Below are positions 9,486-19,379 of a stretch of DNA of 64,000 nt, piece by piece (the stretch's first letter is position 1; each line of letters starts with the position of its first letter). The position numbers were made by a program, and so were the translations under genes. The DNA lies in assembly GCA_041391725.1 (NCBI GenBank), contig JAWKNL010000007.1, forward strand, positions 131,013 through 195,012, written 5' to 3'. Below the pieces are notes generated by a model. The model had not been told where the DNA came from, made no database searches, and saw only the letters and a list, made by a program, of their open reading frames with translations. This stretch comes from JAGQVA01 sp041391725 (GTDB taxonomy: Bacteria > Bacteroidota > Bacteroidia > J057).

Positions 9486-9913
9486 CCGTTTTGAATGGTC
9501 AGTCCTTCATGTGCAATTTCGATGCTCTCGATTGCCACTTCGTTTCCATCTGATTTCAGATCGGTGGACTGCACTTTTACCGGCCAGGCATTTTTGACCT
9601 TCCACACGACCACAGGCTCGTGGTTTTCGTTGAGCAGGCTGATGGTCAGATCGCGCCGCTCGATGGTATTAAGGGCTACAGTATTCCACCAGTTGAAATA
9701 CTCGTTGTCACCGGCAAATGTTCCCCGTTTCAGGGTGATATTGCCGTACTTTTGCATACCGGGCATTTTGGTCTTAAAATACTCCGGACTCGCTCCGTGG
9801 CGGTATTCGATTACTTCTGTTTCAACATCCAGTCCGGAAACTTCCGTAAAACCGATGCTTGTGCCGCCCCATTCAACCTGAAAATGGAACTTGGGTAATG
9901 GATAAGATGCCAT
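9482..9913 (-). CDS. eCIS inner tube protein (gp19/Afp1-like)
   Basis: This tube subunit is 143 residues from the Met at 9913 (MASYPLPKFHFQVEW). I prefer that start to the upstream one at 9952 because related proteins begin with this strand. Conserved elements are IGFTEVSGLDVETEVIEYR, the loop SPEYFKTKMPGMQKYG, ITLKRGTF, and the C-terminal NEVAIESIEIAHEGL. It is more typical of the main tube protein than the paralogue downstream. It follows the long sheath gene and precedes the second tube gene. Confidence 0.93.
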   Translation of the reverse strand: MASYPLPKFHFQVEWGGTSIGFTEVSGLDVETEVIEYRHGASPEYFKTKMPGMQKYGNITLKRGTFAGDNEYFNWWNTVALNTIERRDLTISLLNENHEPVVVWKVKNAWPVKVQSTDLKSDGNEVAIESIEIAHEGLTIQNG

Positions 9914-9972
9914 AAGATTTGTATTTACCGATAAATAATTAATGAAAGTCAAAAACTACAAAGTATTGATGG

Positions 9973-11967
9973 TCAGGATGTTTCCATCCGACAAGTATAT
10001 TGAATCACAATAAACTCGGCGGGCCTTACCGCCGCAATTCCTATCTCCGCAATCATTCTCCCCTCCAGTATATCCTGCCCGGTCATGGTTTCTCCCAGTC
10101 CGATTGCCACATAATACGCTTCCTCAACAGAAGCACCCGACAAAGCACCCAACCGCCACTGCTGGCGAAGGAAATTGTCGAGAATCAGCCGCAGATGCAT
10201 CCACGTATTGGCATCGTTGGGTTCAAACACCAGTTGTTCGGACGAACGCCTGACAAATTCCTCCACATAGTTGAAGTATCGCCTTACCGAAACATATCTC
10301 CATTCATTGCTGTTGCCCGCCAGCGTGCGCCCACCCCAGATTCTTGTGCCCCGCCCCCTGATGGCGCGAATGGCATTTATCGACTTTCCGGTAGGATGCA
10401 CATTCAGCGACTCCTGATCCTTGTCGTCAATGGCTATACATGGCCCCAGCGAAGCCGCTATCGGCTCATTTGCAGGCGCTTTCCACACTCCGCGGTTAGC
10501 GTCAGTGCGTACAATCACTCCGGCAACTGCACCCGAGGGCGGTAATCGCTTCAGGTGAAGTGACAAAACCTCAAACACCCTGGAGAAAAACGGATGCTGT
10601 GTAAATAACGCCGATTCTGCCTTTTGCTCCTCTGACAATGCCTGCCCCAACAGTCCCTGTAATGTCTGCAAAATTGGCGAGGCAACCAGTCCCAGATGTT
10701 TTACCACAGAAGTCAGGAAAGGGACTTCTCCGTCCGCCTCTCCGGCTGCCCAGTCGGCAAATTCTGGGATATGAGCTACCACACTTGCGCGTATCCAGTT
10801 GGTCTGATCGAGGTCAGAAAAGATTTCGTTGACTTCATCCGGGTTATGAGACGGATACAGATGGTCATATATCGCCGCAGACTTAAACAAACCTATCAGT
10901 TTCTCAATACCGAAAACAAGCTCCTGGTTTGATTTTCTGACAAAAATGTATTCACCCAACGGCTCCGGCAAAATCGTTTCCAGACGGGGCAATATCATCG
11001 CAGCCTCTGCCAGCCAGTGAAGGGCATGGGCCAGCAATTCCTTGCGCGCTTCATCCGTTGGAACCAATATCGCCTCAAAAAGGGAGCGCCATCGGGATTC
11101 GGGAGAATGATATCTGTCCACCCCGTTATCCCCGAGGGTTTTGAGTATGGCAGAAACAGATTCTCCCGTTTCCAGTACTTTGCGGACCAGTTCGCGATGC
11201 TGTGCTGCCGCGTCCGAAGAAACATCAGCAGAAAAAACCGAATAATCACTGACAGGAGTCAAACGATCTCCCTCTCTGATCCGGAATTTCAGTTCAAAAA
11301 AATGGAATCGCTGGTCAAACCGGGTAAAAATCCAGGGGAAATAAGCAGCTCCATGGATCAGGTTTTCATTGCCCAGATATTCGCGAAATTCATCCACCTC
11401 ACTTGCAGAAGTTGTATCGCTGAGATCGGCAATCAAAAACCTGTTTTTCACCCGTGCGCAGTGAGCAAGGGCAGCCATTTGCAACTGCCCCAGTTCGACC
11501 TTATCGGAAATGGCAACTGCATCAGGAAATAATATCAGGGTTGGCTCACTGACCGCATTGAGCGCAGTAATCCCACCCCACAGACCTGAAAGATGGTTTT
11601 CCTGTCCGTCGCCCAGGGAAATGATACTTTCGTAGTTTCCCACCGAAACAATGTAGCAGTCGCCGCCCCCGTTTTCGAAATACATCTGAAGGCTGTCATA
11701 AAGATAAAACCGCTTTTCGGGCACCGCACCGATAATGGTCTGTCCGTCAGACGCTACCTCTACATAGTAGGCCTGCGGGCGGAAAACACTGCCAAAAACC
11801 GATTCGTAATGCGCCAGATCGCGGATTCGGAAAGGTTGAAAATAACCTTCCGGGCCGGGATACTCCGTATAGCCGATAAAAGCCGGGAGTGCCGTCTCAA
11901 TCGACGGAACAGCAGGCTGCGGGGGCGAATTATCCCGCAGATAAACACCAGGCGTTTTATATGTCAT
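9973..11967 (-). CDS. eCIS sheath protein, long form (Afp2/3/4-like)
   Basis: The 664-residue protein is a contractile sheath subunit. The N-terminus MTYKTPGVYLRDNS and TALPAFIGYTEY, and the C-terminus (GRMIAEIGIAAVRPAEFIVI), match phage-tail-sheath families. Near residue 540 it carries GRGTRIWGGRTLAGNSNEWR, a conserved sheath motif. It is about 185 residues longer than the sheath protein encoded just upstream; the extra sequence lies mid-protein (roughly 200-450) and probably forms a surface domain. Long and short sheath paralogues side by side are common in eCIS. Confidence 0.92.
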   Translation of the reverse strand: MTYKTPGVYLRDNSPPQPAVPSIETALPAFIGYTEYPGPEGYFQPFRIRDLAHYESVFGSVFRPQAYYVEVASDGQTIIGAVPEKRFYLYDSLQMYFENGGGDCYIVSVGNYESIISLGDGQENHLSGLWGGITALNAVSEPTLILFPDAVAISDKVELGQLQMAALAHCARVKNRFLIADLSDTTSASEVDEFREYLGNENLIHGAAYFPWIFTRFDQRFHFFELKFRIREGDRLTPVSDYSVFSADVSSDAAAQHRELVRKVLETGESVSAILKTLGDNGVDRYHSPESRWRSLFEAILVPTDEARKELLAHALHWLAEAAMILPRLETILPEPLGEYIFVRKSNQELVFGIEKLIGLFKSAAIYDHLYPSHNPDEVNEIFSDLDQTNWIRASVVAHIPEFADWAAGEADGEVPFLTSVVKHLGLVASPILQTLQGLLGQALSEEQKAESALFTQHPFFSRVFEVLSLHLKRLPPSGAVAGVIVRTDANRGVWKAPANEPIAASLGPCIAIDDKDQESLNVHPTGKSINAIRAIRGRGTRIWGGRTLAGNSNEWRYVSVRRYFNYVEEFVRRSSEQLVFEPNDANTWMHLRLILDNFLRQQWRLGALSGASVEEAYYVAIGLGETMTGQDILEGRMIAEIGIAAVRPAEFIVIQYTCRMETS

Positions 11968-11996
11968 GGCACAAAAATTCTGTCAATAACCCCCAA

Positions 11997-13435
11997 TCAG
12001 GATTCCTGCATTTTGTGTGAGAAGCTGAGAATGATAAATTCTGCGGGGCGAACGACCGCCATACCGATTTCCACATTCATTCTTCCTTCCAGAATATCGA
12101 TAGCAGTCATGGTCTCTCCCAGTCCTACTCTCACAAAGAAGGCATCTTCGGGTTTTGCGCCTGCCAGCGCACCTGCGCGCCACTGGAGAACGAGGAAGTT
12201 TTCAATCATGGCCCTGACTTTCACCCAGGTATTGGCGTCATTGGGTTCAAAGACAAACTGTTCGGAGGCTTTTTTCACAGATTCCTCGACCATATTAAAG
12301 AAGCGGCGAACGGGAACATAACGCCATTCGTTGTCATTTCCTGCCAGGGTACGGGCACCCCACACGAGATTGCCTTTTCCGGCAAAGGTGCGGATCGCAT
12401 TGATGGATTTTCCGGAAGTATGGACGTTCATGTCTGCCTGTTCCTGGCTGTTGATTTTCAGTACCGGTCTTACCACACCACTCAGGCTTACATTGGCAGG
12501 TGCTTTCCACACCCCGCGGTTGCTGTCCACAGCAGCATAAATGCCCACCATAGCGCCGCAGGGAGGCAGCAGGCAGGGGATGGCATTAATCGCCAGTTGA
12601 GCGCGGGCAAACAACCCTTTGTCAGCAGCTTCGAGTGCATTGAGATCAGTAATGGCACCATTTGCTGCGCCATTTACGACATAAGCGACGGAGACATCCG
12701 CACCACGGTAGCGGTAATCAAAAATCGTCTCCAGGTTGGGGGCATAAGCGGCACCGTACTTGAGACTATTGTTGCCCACACCACGATCTCTGAAAACGCT
12801 CTGGAGCTCGTTGAGCCGGGTAGTAGCGGTATGTGGCAGCATATCCATAACTGCAAATCTGTCCTGAAGTTTTTCACACTGCTGAAGGGCAAAATCGTAT
12901 AGTGCGCCCTGATCGGTCTGGCCGGAGCCGGTAGGATCAAAACTCAGCGATTGTGCTTCAGGAAAAACCAGAAGCGTGGGTTCGTCTTCTTTTTCAAGTA
13001 TATTCAGGCCACCGCGGAGGCCGCTGTCTTCATCGCCCAGAGCTACAGGGAAGCATAGTCTCCGACAGAAACAATATAGCAGGGGCCGCCGCCATTGGCG
13101 AAAAAAAGCTGAAGGGAATAATACATCAGATAAGGCGAACGGGCGCCGATCGATGCGATTACCGACTGAGAAGTCGCCTTTCCCGCACTGTCACGGGTCT
13201 CATTGATACTCACCGAAATGTTTTGTTCGGGAGCTGCACCACCAAAATACAATTCGTAATCCACCATGGAGGAGATTCGCCAGGGTTTCATACTCAGGCT
13301 TTCCCCGTTGGTATTCAGGGCAAATTCCGTGTGACCGATGAAAGCCGGGATGGCCGTTTCCACCTGAGCCACGGAAGGCGGAAATTTCTGAATTTCTTTT
13401 ACATAAACGCCGGGGGTTTTGAATGTGCTTGCCAT
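11997..13435 (-). CDS. eCIS main sheath protein (Afp2/Pvc2-like), frameshifted
   Basis: A sheath protein of about 479 residues is split at about 13050. The first part (MASTFKTPGVYVKEIQ to YIVSVGDYAS) runs into a stop, while conserved sequence continues one frame away (PVALGDEDSGLRGGL) through GNLVWGARTLAGNDNEWR to the C-terminal AVVRPAEFIILSFSH. One extra C in the short C-run restores a single frame. As the sheath is essential for contraction, a real break would disable the particle unless the long paralogue substitutes. I consider a sequencing deletion more likely. Confidence 0.87.
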
Positions 13436-13448
13436 AAGTGGTATAGGA

Positions 13449-14696
13449 TTAACTGTTGATATAGATTTCTGAAAATAATTGGTGATCGGATGGATCGGGG
13501 GTTATGATTTGCGGGCCTGGATTCGGAAGGAGAGTGTCTGTATTAAACATCTTCACCTGTACCAGACTTCGGGTAAGCGGCAGGGGATTGCGGGTAAAAA
13601 ACCGCTTTTTTTCATCTGCGCCGCCGTCTCTGACCAGCTCGCCCAGTTGTACGTCAGTATAGGGTTGTTCACGGTTAAAAATGTACCGCCAGGTCGTGTA
13701 CCGGTTTCGCAGAGATAAAACATATTCGGGCGAAAGCAAATCCTGATCTGCACCTGAGGCGAGCGCGTAGGATCCCAGTTCGGCCTGCGGCAGGTGAAAT
13801 ATTTCCACAATGCCGAAAGGGATTGGAGAAGTCATTTCACCCAAAACATAACAGGGGCCTGAAACAGAAGTTTCTATGGCGGTTCCGGAAGCATTCAGTA
13901 CGCGAAGATCGTACCGCCCGGAGGAGACGCCATTCAGCAAAATGGTAACCTTTCCCTGAGTAGGCGGAGCAATGGTCTTCTGAAACACCGGTTCAGCAGT
14001 TCCCGGCTTTACGAGGTTAAAAGTAACAGGCCCGGAAGTACCGGAGGGTAAACCCAACTCTACTTTCCCGTTTATAGCCAGAACGCGGTCTGCTCCACTG
14101 GCAAAAGCCGGCTGCCCTGCGGGCAAATCACGCCAGTCGGCGGCAACTTTAGGCCCGGGGCCGGTTTTTCTGATAGCTTCCTGAATCAATCCGGAGGAAA
14201 GACAGGTGTCTCCGGCAGCGTACGCTTTCGAAGCCTGAAAAGCCGGAACCGGAAGGGAGAGATAATTGATACCTGAAACAGCCTGATTTGCCCGGTTTGA
14301 AAAATAATAACACCCATTTCGGTCGTTGCTGAGAGGCAGTGCAGTGTAGTTATAAAATTCGGGGGAAAGGGGATACAGGAAAAATGTCAGGCGCAACCCC
14401 GGCTCCAACCTGATCTGCGGGCGATAAACCCCCGCTCCGGAAGCAGCACTTTCCACCTGAATACCCACGAAAAATCCCGCTTTGTCCTGACGAAGCAGAA
14501 ATTTTCTGCCGCGCATGACGAGGGCAGTTTCCGGTGATGGCACCACCTGAATAAAGGATGTCGGAGAATAATTATTTCTGACTTTGGCCTGCTCTTCCGC
14601 GCTCAGAGACAGAAAATCACGGATGCCCTGGTTGAGGAAATAACCATGGTCAATATTTATGCTGAAAAGCCGGTGCCAGGCAATGGAAAATCCCAT
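13449..14696 (-). CDS. Cap-proximal eCIS protein of unknown function with one CBM-like module
   Basis: The 415-residue protein sits between the terminator/cap gene and the sheath genes. Residues 1-150 are a beta-rich domain (MGFSIAWHRLFSINIDHGYF; YPLSPEFYNYTALPL). Residues about 152-193 (AFQASKAYAAGDTCLS to AADWRDLP) look like one copy of the module repeated in the giant baseplate protein. Further beta-rich sequence follows. No enzyme motif is visible. In the Bacteroidota system AlgoCIS a cap-adaptor protein is encoded near the cap gene; this could be an equivalent, but that is inference from position only. Confidence 0.65.
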   Translation of the reverse strand: MGFSIAWHRLFSINIDHGYFLNQGIRDFLSLSAEEQAKVRNNYSPTSFIQVVPSPETALVMRGRKFLLRQDKAGFFVGIQVESAASGAGVYRPQIRLEPGLRLTFFLYPLSPEFYNYTALPLSNDRNGCYYFSNRANQAVSGINYLSLPVPAFQASKAYAAGDTCLSSGLIQEAIRKTGPGPKVAADWRDLPAGQPAFASGADRVLAINGKVELGLPSGTSGPVTFNLVKPGTAEPVFQKTIAPPTQGKVTILLNGVSSGRYDLRVLNASGTAIETSVSGPCYVLGEMTSPIPFGIVEIFHLPQAELGSYALASGADQDLLSPEYVLSLRNRYTTWRYIFNREQPYTDVQLGELVRDGGADEKKRFFTRNPLPLTRSLVQVKMFNTDTLLPNPGPQIITPDPSDHQLFSEIYINS

Positions 14697-14708
14697 TGAG
14701 TAATCCTT

Positions 14709-15305
14709 TTAGTTTGCAATTCCAGTAATTTCATCAATGGCCGGTGAGGATGCCATAGCAGAATCTCTGCGAATCATCAACAGCCGCATTTTATACATGA
14801 CAAAAGGAACCTGCTTGCTGCCAAGCGAGCCCCAGAGGTCGTTGATCTGTTCAAAGTTGAGGGTATGTATATCCAGAATCAGCTTCATTTCAGAAAGCTG
14901 AGGATCACCCGATAGTCCCGAATTGGGAGAATTGGCAAGGGTAAAAACAAATTTGCCCTGAAAAAACTCAATAACCTGCGATAATCTTCGCAGAGCGGTC
15001 GTATAATTGTCAAAACTACAACTAAATAACAGATACAAATTCAGGTTTACAGGCGGCTGAATATAGGTCGTTTGGCTGCCCTCTTTTATGAAGTGGGGGG
15101 TGTTTTTCAGCCGTTTTTCTTCCTCCAGATTGACGAGGCTTAAAACCACTTTTTCCAGTGCGCCATTGTTGCTGTTTGAGGCATTTTCGGCCATGGCGAT
15201 ATTGCCAAGCGAAACCACATCCGGCCTGTTGGTGCTGTCATTATCCGCTGCATCAATATAATCGTTTAGTTCCCGTACCAGTAATGTTAATGCCTTGGAG
15301 ATCAT
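14709..15305 (-). CDS. eCIS tail terminator/cap protein (Pvc16-N / DUF4255)
   Basis: The 198-residue protein starts MISKALTLLVRELNDYI and has the DUF4255/Pvc16 N-terminal signature: an early helix, VVLSLVNLEEEKRLKN, and the strand VNLNLYLLFSCSFDNYTTAL followed by an FFQGKFVF segment. Afp16/Pvc16 proteins close the distal end of sheath and tube and set particle length. It is the first gene of the operon, so the promoter should lie in the 327-base gap to its right. Confidence 0.9.
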   Translation of the reverse strand: MISKALTLLVRELNDYIDAADNDSTNRPDVVSLGNIAMAENASNSNNGALEKVVLSLVNLEEEKRLKNTPHFIKEGSQTTYIQPPVNLNLYLLFSCSFDNYTTALRRLSQVIEFFQGKFVFTLANSPNSGLSGDPQLSEMKLILDIHTLNFEQINDLWGSLGSKQVPFVMYKMRLLMIRRDSAMASSPAIDEITGIAN

Positions 15306-15632
15306 GTCTTAACATTTTTTTTCAATTCCATTTACGAACAACAAGTCTTTCGTGCCATGGGGCAAAAAAGAATAGGTGAAAAGCAATTATCACTGCCTTT
15401 CTGTATCAGGGATAGCAACAGATAGATTGGGTTACATCGAACCTGAGCAAGTAGGTAAATGAAACCTGGTGATTGTAGGGGTAAGAATGAATATTCTCCG
15501 AATACCCATTTCAGAACTAAGTTAACCATTCCCCTTGTAATTCCAAACTTCCGGGAAAAATTTTAAACGCCGGAAAAACACGGGTAATGGTTTTACTTCA
15601 TTTGACGGAAACAAATATGCTACCTGACCAGA
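15306..15632. other. Intergenic region upstream of the eCIS operon
   Basis: This gap separates the eCIS operon from the M14 peptidase gene; both are on the minus strand. It should hold the eCIS promoter and the end of the peptidase transcript. I found no clear match to the Bacteroidota -7 box (TAnnTTTG), no strong terminator and no tRNA. Confidence 0.5.
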
Positions 15633-18182
15633 TTATTCGACTATTCGCCCAAACCAGATGGCATTCATAAAAAGTTTATTTGTTCCGTACCAGAATCCGC
15701 GGAAGTTGGGGTTGTCGGTCATGGCCACTACCCTGCCCTTTCCGACCTTTGAAACGGTCACAGCGGCGGTATTTTTAATCGCCGCAATATTGGGGTCGGA
15801 AAGGTATCCGCTCACCAGGGGCTTGTCGGTATAAACCACGGGGTTTGCCCAGGGATTGCTGGTTTTTTCCATAAAAAACCGGGCATTGCGGAAAACGGGC
15901 AGGTATTCATTTTCCAGCCCAAATCCCAGCGGATGAGTAATATCCACACGGGTCATACAGATGGCGCCTGCAATACTTTGCGCTTCTTCGACATTTACCT
16001 TGTTTTCATAGGCAAGAATGGTGTCGCGTATTCCCTCCGGCGTAGGTTTCATTTTGATCTGCCCTACTCCCTGCTGCGAAAGCCATTTCACAGCGCCTTT
16101 ATAGGCAACCAGGGTTCCGCCTCCTGCCAGCCATTCGACCAGTCGGTTGCCTGCGGCAAAACCATAACTTCCATTCACCATAATGAGGGTATTGTATTTG
16201 CTCAAATCTGCACTCGCCATCGATTCTCCGGGCAGAAGGGTAATGTCCATATTGTAACGGGTGTCCAGCAAATGCCAGACCTCTCCTGCTTCGTAACTGT
16301 TGATATTCCCGTCCACAATCAGGGCAATCCGGGGTTTTTCCAGGCTTTTAAAGGTCTCACTTCCCAGCCGCACACCGGTTGTCATACCCGATGAAAGGGC
16401 ATAAATCACCGGACCGTTTTCCACTTCTGCAGCCTCTTTTACGAGCTTGTAGAGGGTTTCCGCATCCATATCCTGTCCCTGCGAGGGAATCAGAATACTT
16501 CCATATCCAAATTGTCTGCCATCGGCTGTGCCAAAAGGGTGTGTTGCCACTTTTGCCCTGACCCCGGCTTCCATCAGTTTTCCCAGTGCAAGCGGGGAAT
16601 AATAATCTGTCCACTCAAACGCATAGGCATAAGCCGAAGGGCCGCCTTCCAGTCTTCCGTGAGGATGGGTGATGGCCACCTTTTCTCCCAGCAGGTCGGA
16701 CTGATAACTTTTTTTGTCCAGCGAATCGTACTGAAGACCAAATGCCAGGGGAAATGTCCAGGCTGAAATATCGTAAAACAGGCTGTCTCTGAATGAAGTT
16801 CTTTTTTCAAACATCGCCTGTATTAATCCAAACTGTCGCTGCCTGAGCGGAATAATAAAACTTTCTGCCGCTTCATACTTTTTACCCGAAACGGTAACAG
16901 GACGGGCCAGCCGGTACACCTCCACCTCATGCCGAATGGCTGTTTCGGCCAGCATCCGGGCGCGGTTTAAGTCCTTTCCCGCAGAAAATACATAACCTTT
17001 GATTTCAGCCGCGGCGGCATTTTCCATTGCATCCAGATAAAACTCCCGCTGATAATCGAGCAACTGTGTTCTCAGCTTGAGTGTACCCCGTAAAGTAGCC
17101 AGGGAAGCGGTAAACTGATTGCGGATGGTAAAAGGAAAGGTCAGAAGCCCGTTTTCGGTTTCCTGCACATGCCCCCGGCTGCTGGCCTGTTCAAACAATA
17201 TTCCCACTCCGCCATTGATGTCGGGATAGGTTGATCCTTTTCCGTAGAAAAAGTCGTCATAATCTTCTTCGGTAAAATACAGGGAACCAATGCTGTCGAG
17301 CGCCGAAGCATAATAAGGAGACATACTATAGGTAAGCGAAATCGCACCTTGCGGCGTCAGCGGATGGGTGCGGGCGGGAATCCCCGGCTGGAAAAAGAAG
17401 GTAGAACCCGAGCCCATTTCGTGGTGGTCGGTGAAGTAGTTGTAATTCCAGCGGTGAAACTGTGCGATTCGCGCCCGTGACTCGGGTAGTTGAACCGGGA
17501 GCCAGTCGCGGTTGAGGTCAAACCAGTAGTGGTTGGTCCGCCCCCGGGGCCAGGCCTCATTGTGTTCTCTTGAGGCAGGATCTGCATTCAGTCTGGTGAT
17601 GCCCCTGTGCGTATTGACCCAGCTTGCAAACCGGTTGAGGCCGTCGGGGTTAAATGCGGGGTCAATGATAATAATTTCGTTTTTCAACAACTGATCCATC
17701 CACGGCCCCTGGGCTGCTGCCAGAAAATACACCACCAGCAAAGATGCATTCGAACCGCTGGCTTCGTTTCCGTGGATGCTATAACCCATGTGAACCACAG
17801 CGGGCATTTCGGCGGTATTCATACCGGATGACTGATCGGGCAGGGAAAGCTTCAGATGATCCTGGCGGATAGATTCCAGGTTTTTATGATTTTCGGGAGA
17901 AGTGATAATCAGGTGAAGGAGGGGGCGGTTTTCATACGTTTTGCCGATCACCTCCAGTTGGATCCGATCGCTGACACGGGCCATTTCCCGCATATAATAT
18001 ACCAGTTGGTCGTGGCTGACATGCCATTCGCCGACCTCATACCCCAGAATCTCTGATGGTGTGGGAATGGCGGGGTCATAGGTAAATCCTTCCGGGAGAT
18101 AGTCATCGAGCACAGATTGGGATATGGCAGCAGGAGCCCACAAGATTAAGGCCATACACACCACAAAGATCAGTTTATTCAT
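15633..18182 (-). CDS. Secreted M14-family zinc carboxypeptidase
   Basis: A peptidase of about 849 residues from the Met at 18182, which begins a signal peptide (MNKLIFVVCMALILWAPAA); an upstream start at 18221 would add 13 residues in front. The M14 fold shows the zinc ligands His and Glu in GYSIHGNEASG, the third His in FTDHHEMGSG, and a Glu in GILFEQASSRG as catalytic candidate. The C-terminal half (IALIVDGNINSYEAGEVWHL onwards) resembles a glutamine-amidotransferase-like fold found on large M14 proteins of Bacteroidota. It probably degrades peptides outside the inner membrane. Confidence 0.88.
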   Translation of the reverse strand: MNKLIFVVCMALILWAPAAISQSVLDDYLPEGFTYDPAIPTPSEILGYEVGEWHVSHDQLVYYMREMARVSDRIQLEVIGKTYENRPLLHLIITSPENHKNLESIRQDHLKLSLPDQSSGMNTAEMPAVVHMGYSIHGNEASGSNASLLVVYFLAAAQGPWMDQLLKNEIIIIDPAFNPDGLNRFASWVNTHRGITRLNADPASREHNEAWPRGRTNHYWFDLNRDWLPVQLPESRARIAQFHRWNYNYFTDHHEMGSGSTFFFQPGIPARTHPLTPQGAISLTYSMSPYYASALDSIGSLYFTEEDYDDFFYGKGSTYPDINGGVGILFEQASSRGHVQETENGLLTFPFTIRNQFTASLATLRGTLKLRTQLLDYQREFYLDAMENAAAAEIKGYVFSAGKDLNRARMLAETAIRHEVEVYRLARPVTVSGKKYEAAESFIIPLRQRQFGLIQAMFEKRTSFRDSLFYDISAWTFPLAFGLQYDSLDKKSYQSDLLGEKVAITHPHGRLEGGPSAYAYAFEWTDYYSPLALGKLMEAGVRAKVATHPFGTADGRQFGYGSILIPSQGQDMDAETLYKLVKEAAEVENGPVIYALSSGMTTGVRLGSETFKSLEKPRIALIVDGNINSYEAGEVWHLLDTRYNMDITLLPGESMASADLSKYNTLIMVNGSYGFAAGNRLVEWLAGGGTLVAYKGAVKWLSQQGVGQIKMKPTPEGIRDTILAYENKVNVEEAQSIAGAICMTRVDITHPLGFGLENEYLPVFRNARFFMEKTSNPWANPVVYTDKPLVSGYLSDPNIAAIKNTAAVTVSKVGKGRVVAMTDNPNFRGFWYGTNKLFMNAIWFGRIVE

Positions 18183-18236
18183 ACAGCAAGCGTTGGATTG
18201 TGAAAATGTAATAAAAAACAAAGCTCTGTGGAGCTT

Positions 18237-19286
18237 TTATTTGGTAGTCCGGCAATTTTGGTAAAACTCCCGGTCCACGGATTTGGGATTATCGAGAATA
18301 TCGTAAAACTGAAGGATATATTTTGACAAAGAGGTTTTGCTTTTACTGTCCAGCCATTCATTTCCTTCAATCAGTTGCAGAAACACCTCCTTTTTTTGCT
18401 GAAAAAGCTGAAAAGAAGCGGCAAACTCCTCCTCCGTGCGGCAGAACCCGCGAAAGAGCCGGTCTTTAACCGACACGATGCCCAGTTCGGGGTTGGGAAG
18501 TGCGTAGGGCGTATTGACAAAACCCGCCCAGTCAAAGTCATACGGCACGGCAACCGGCGGTTCGGCGGGATTCATCATCACCAGGCGAATATTGTGAAGG
18601 CCGGAAATCGACCAGTCCGTATTTCCCACCATATATTCAAAAACTGCGAGGTGGTTGGCCCATATATAGTTGGTTTTATCGGGGTGGACATTGGTTACCT
18701 CAAGAATGCGCCCGCCCATACGTGTTGCCACCTGGTCTTCATCTTCGATAAAAAAGCCAAACTTTTCCAGCGGTTCGCTTTTTCCCGCCGAATCCTGATA
18801 CACCACCTGCACCAGACGCACCCGGAAGCTGCTGTCGGTCAGTTGGTTGTACATTTTGTAGATCAGATATTCTGCCAGCACATACTGGTCAAACCCTTTG
18901 CTTTTGGTTTTGCAGTGAGTTACCAGCTTCAGTTTATTCTGCCCTTCGAAAATGGTGTTTTGTGTGAGCGTATCAAAATTGAGCAGGAGCGGCGGAAAAT
19001 CGCAGGTACTTTTCTGCCTGCGGAAATTGCCCCTTACCCGCAAGCGCAGCGGAATTTCGACCGAATTGCCCTCCCCTTGTGTATAAGAAAGCACAGCAGG
19101 GTGATAGGAACGCTCCTCTTCCCGGTCTTTCAGGAGCGATTCCATATTCGCGGTGATCGTTATTTTTACGATATCCTCAGCCTCAAAAAGCGGGCGGCGC
19201 GTATCCTGAGCAAAAACACGAATACCCGAGGTCAGGAATAAGAAGGTTATCAGCAGCAGTCGTAGTGAGTACATCATATAAAACAA
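18237..19286 (-). CDS. Secreted CotH-like hypothetical protein
   Basis: The 349-residue protein has an N-terminal signal peptide (LRLLLITFLFLTSGIRVFAQ). It contains RVRGNFRRQKSTCDFPPL, GNTDWSISGLHNIRL and PVAVPYDFDWAGFVN, a pattern conserved in uncharacterised Bacteroidota proteins and reminiscent of the CotH atypical-kinase fold (Asn and Asp residues near the active site). Kinase activity is inference only. It ends 55 bases before the M14 peptidase gene starts and may be co-transcribed with it. Confidence 0.65.
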   Translation of the reverse strand: MFYMMYSLRLLLITFLFLTSGIRVFAQDTRRPLFEAEDIVKITITANMESLLKDREEERSYHPAVLSYTQGEGNSVEIPLRLRVRGNFRRQKSTCDFPPLLLNFDTLTQNTIFEGQNKLKLVTHCKTKSKGFDQYVLAEYLIYKMYNQLTDSSFRVRLVQVVYQDSAGKSEPLEKFGFFIEDEDQVATRMGGRILEVTNVHPDKTNYIWANHLAVFEYMVGNTDWSISGLHNIRLVMMNPAEPPVAVPYDFDWAGFVNTPYALPNPELGIVSVKDRLFRGFCRTEEEFAASFQLFQQKKEVFLQLIEGNEWLDSKSKTSLSKYILQFYDILDNPKSVDREFYQNCRTTK

Positions 19287-19379
19287 TTAGAGACAGACTG
19301 TTTTCTTTCCGGTAAGTGCTATGGCAAAATCGGAAGATAATTCTGCAATTCCAATTTGGAGGCGAAGCCATCCCTATGG

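Noticed and set aside
13040..13060. Programmed ribosomal frameshift in the sheath gene
   Set aside because: No X-XXY-YYZ slippery site and no evident downstream structure; the same kind of single-base break recurs in many unrelated genes in the window.
15306..15632. Promoter for the eCIS operon
   Set aside because: A promoter is expected here, but no sequence matches the TAnnTTTG/TTTG pair at proper spacing, so no position is claimed.
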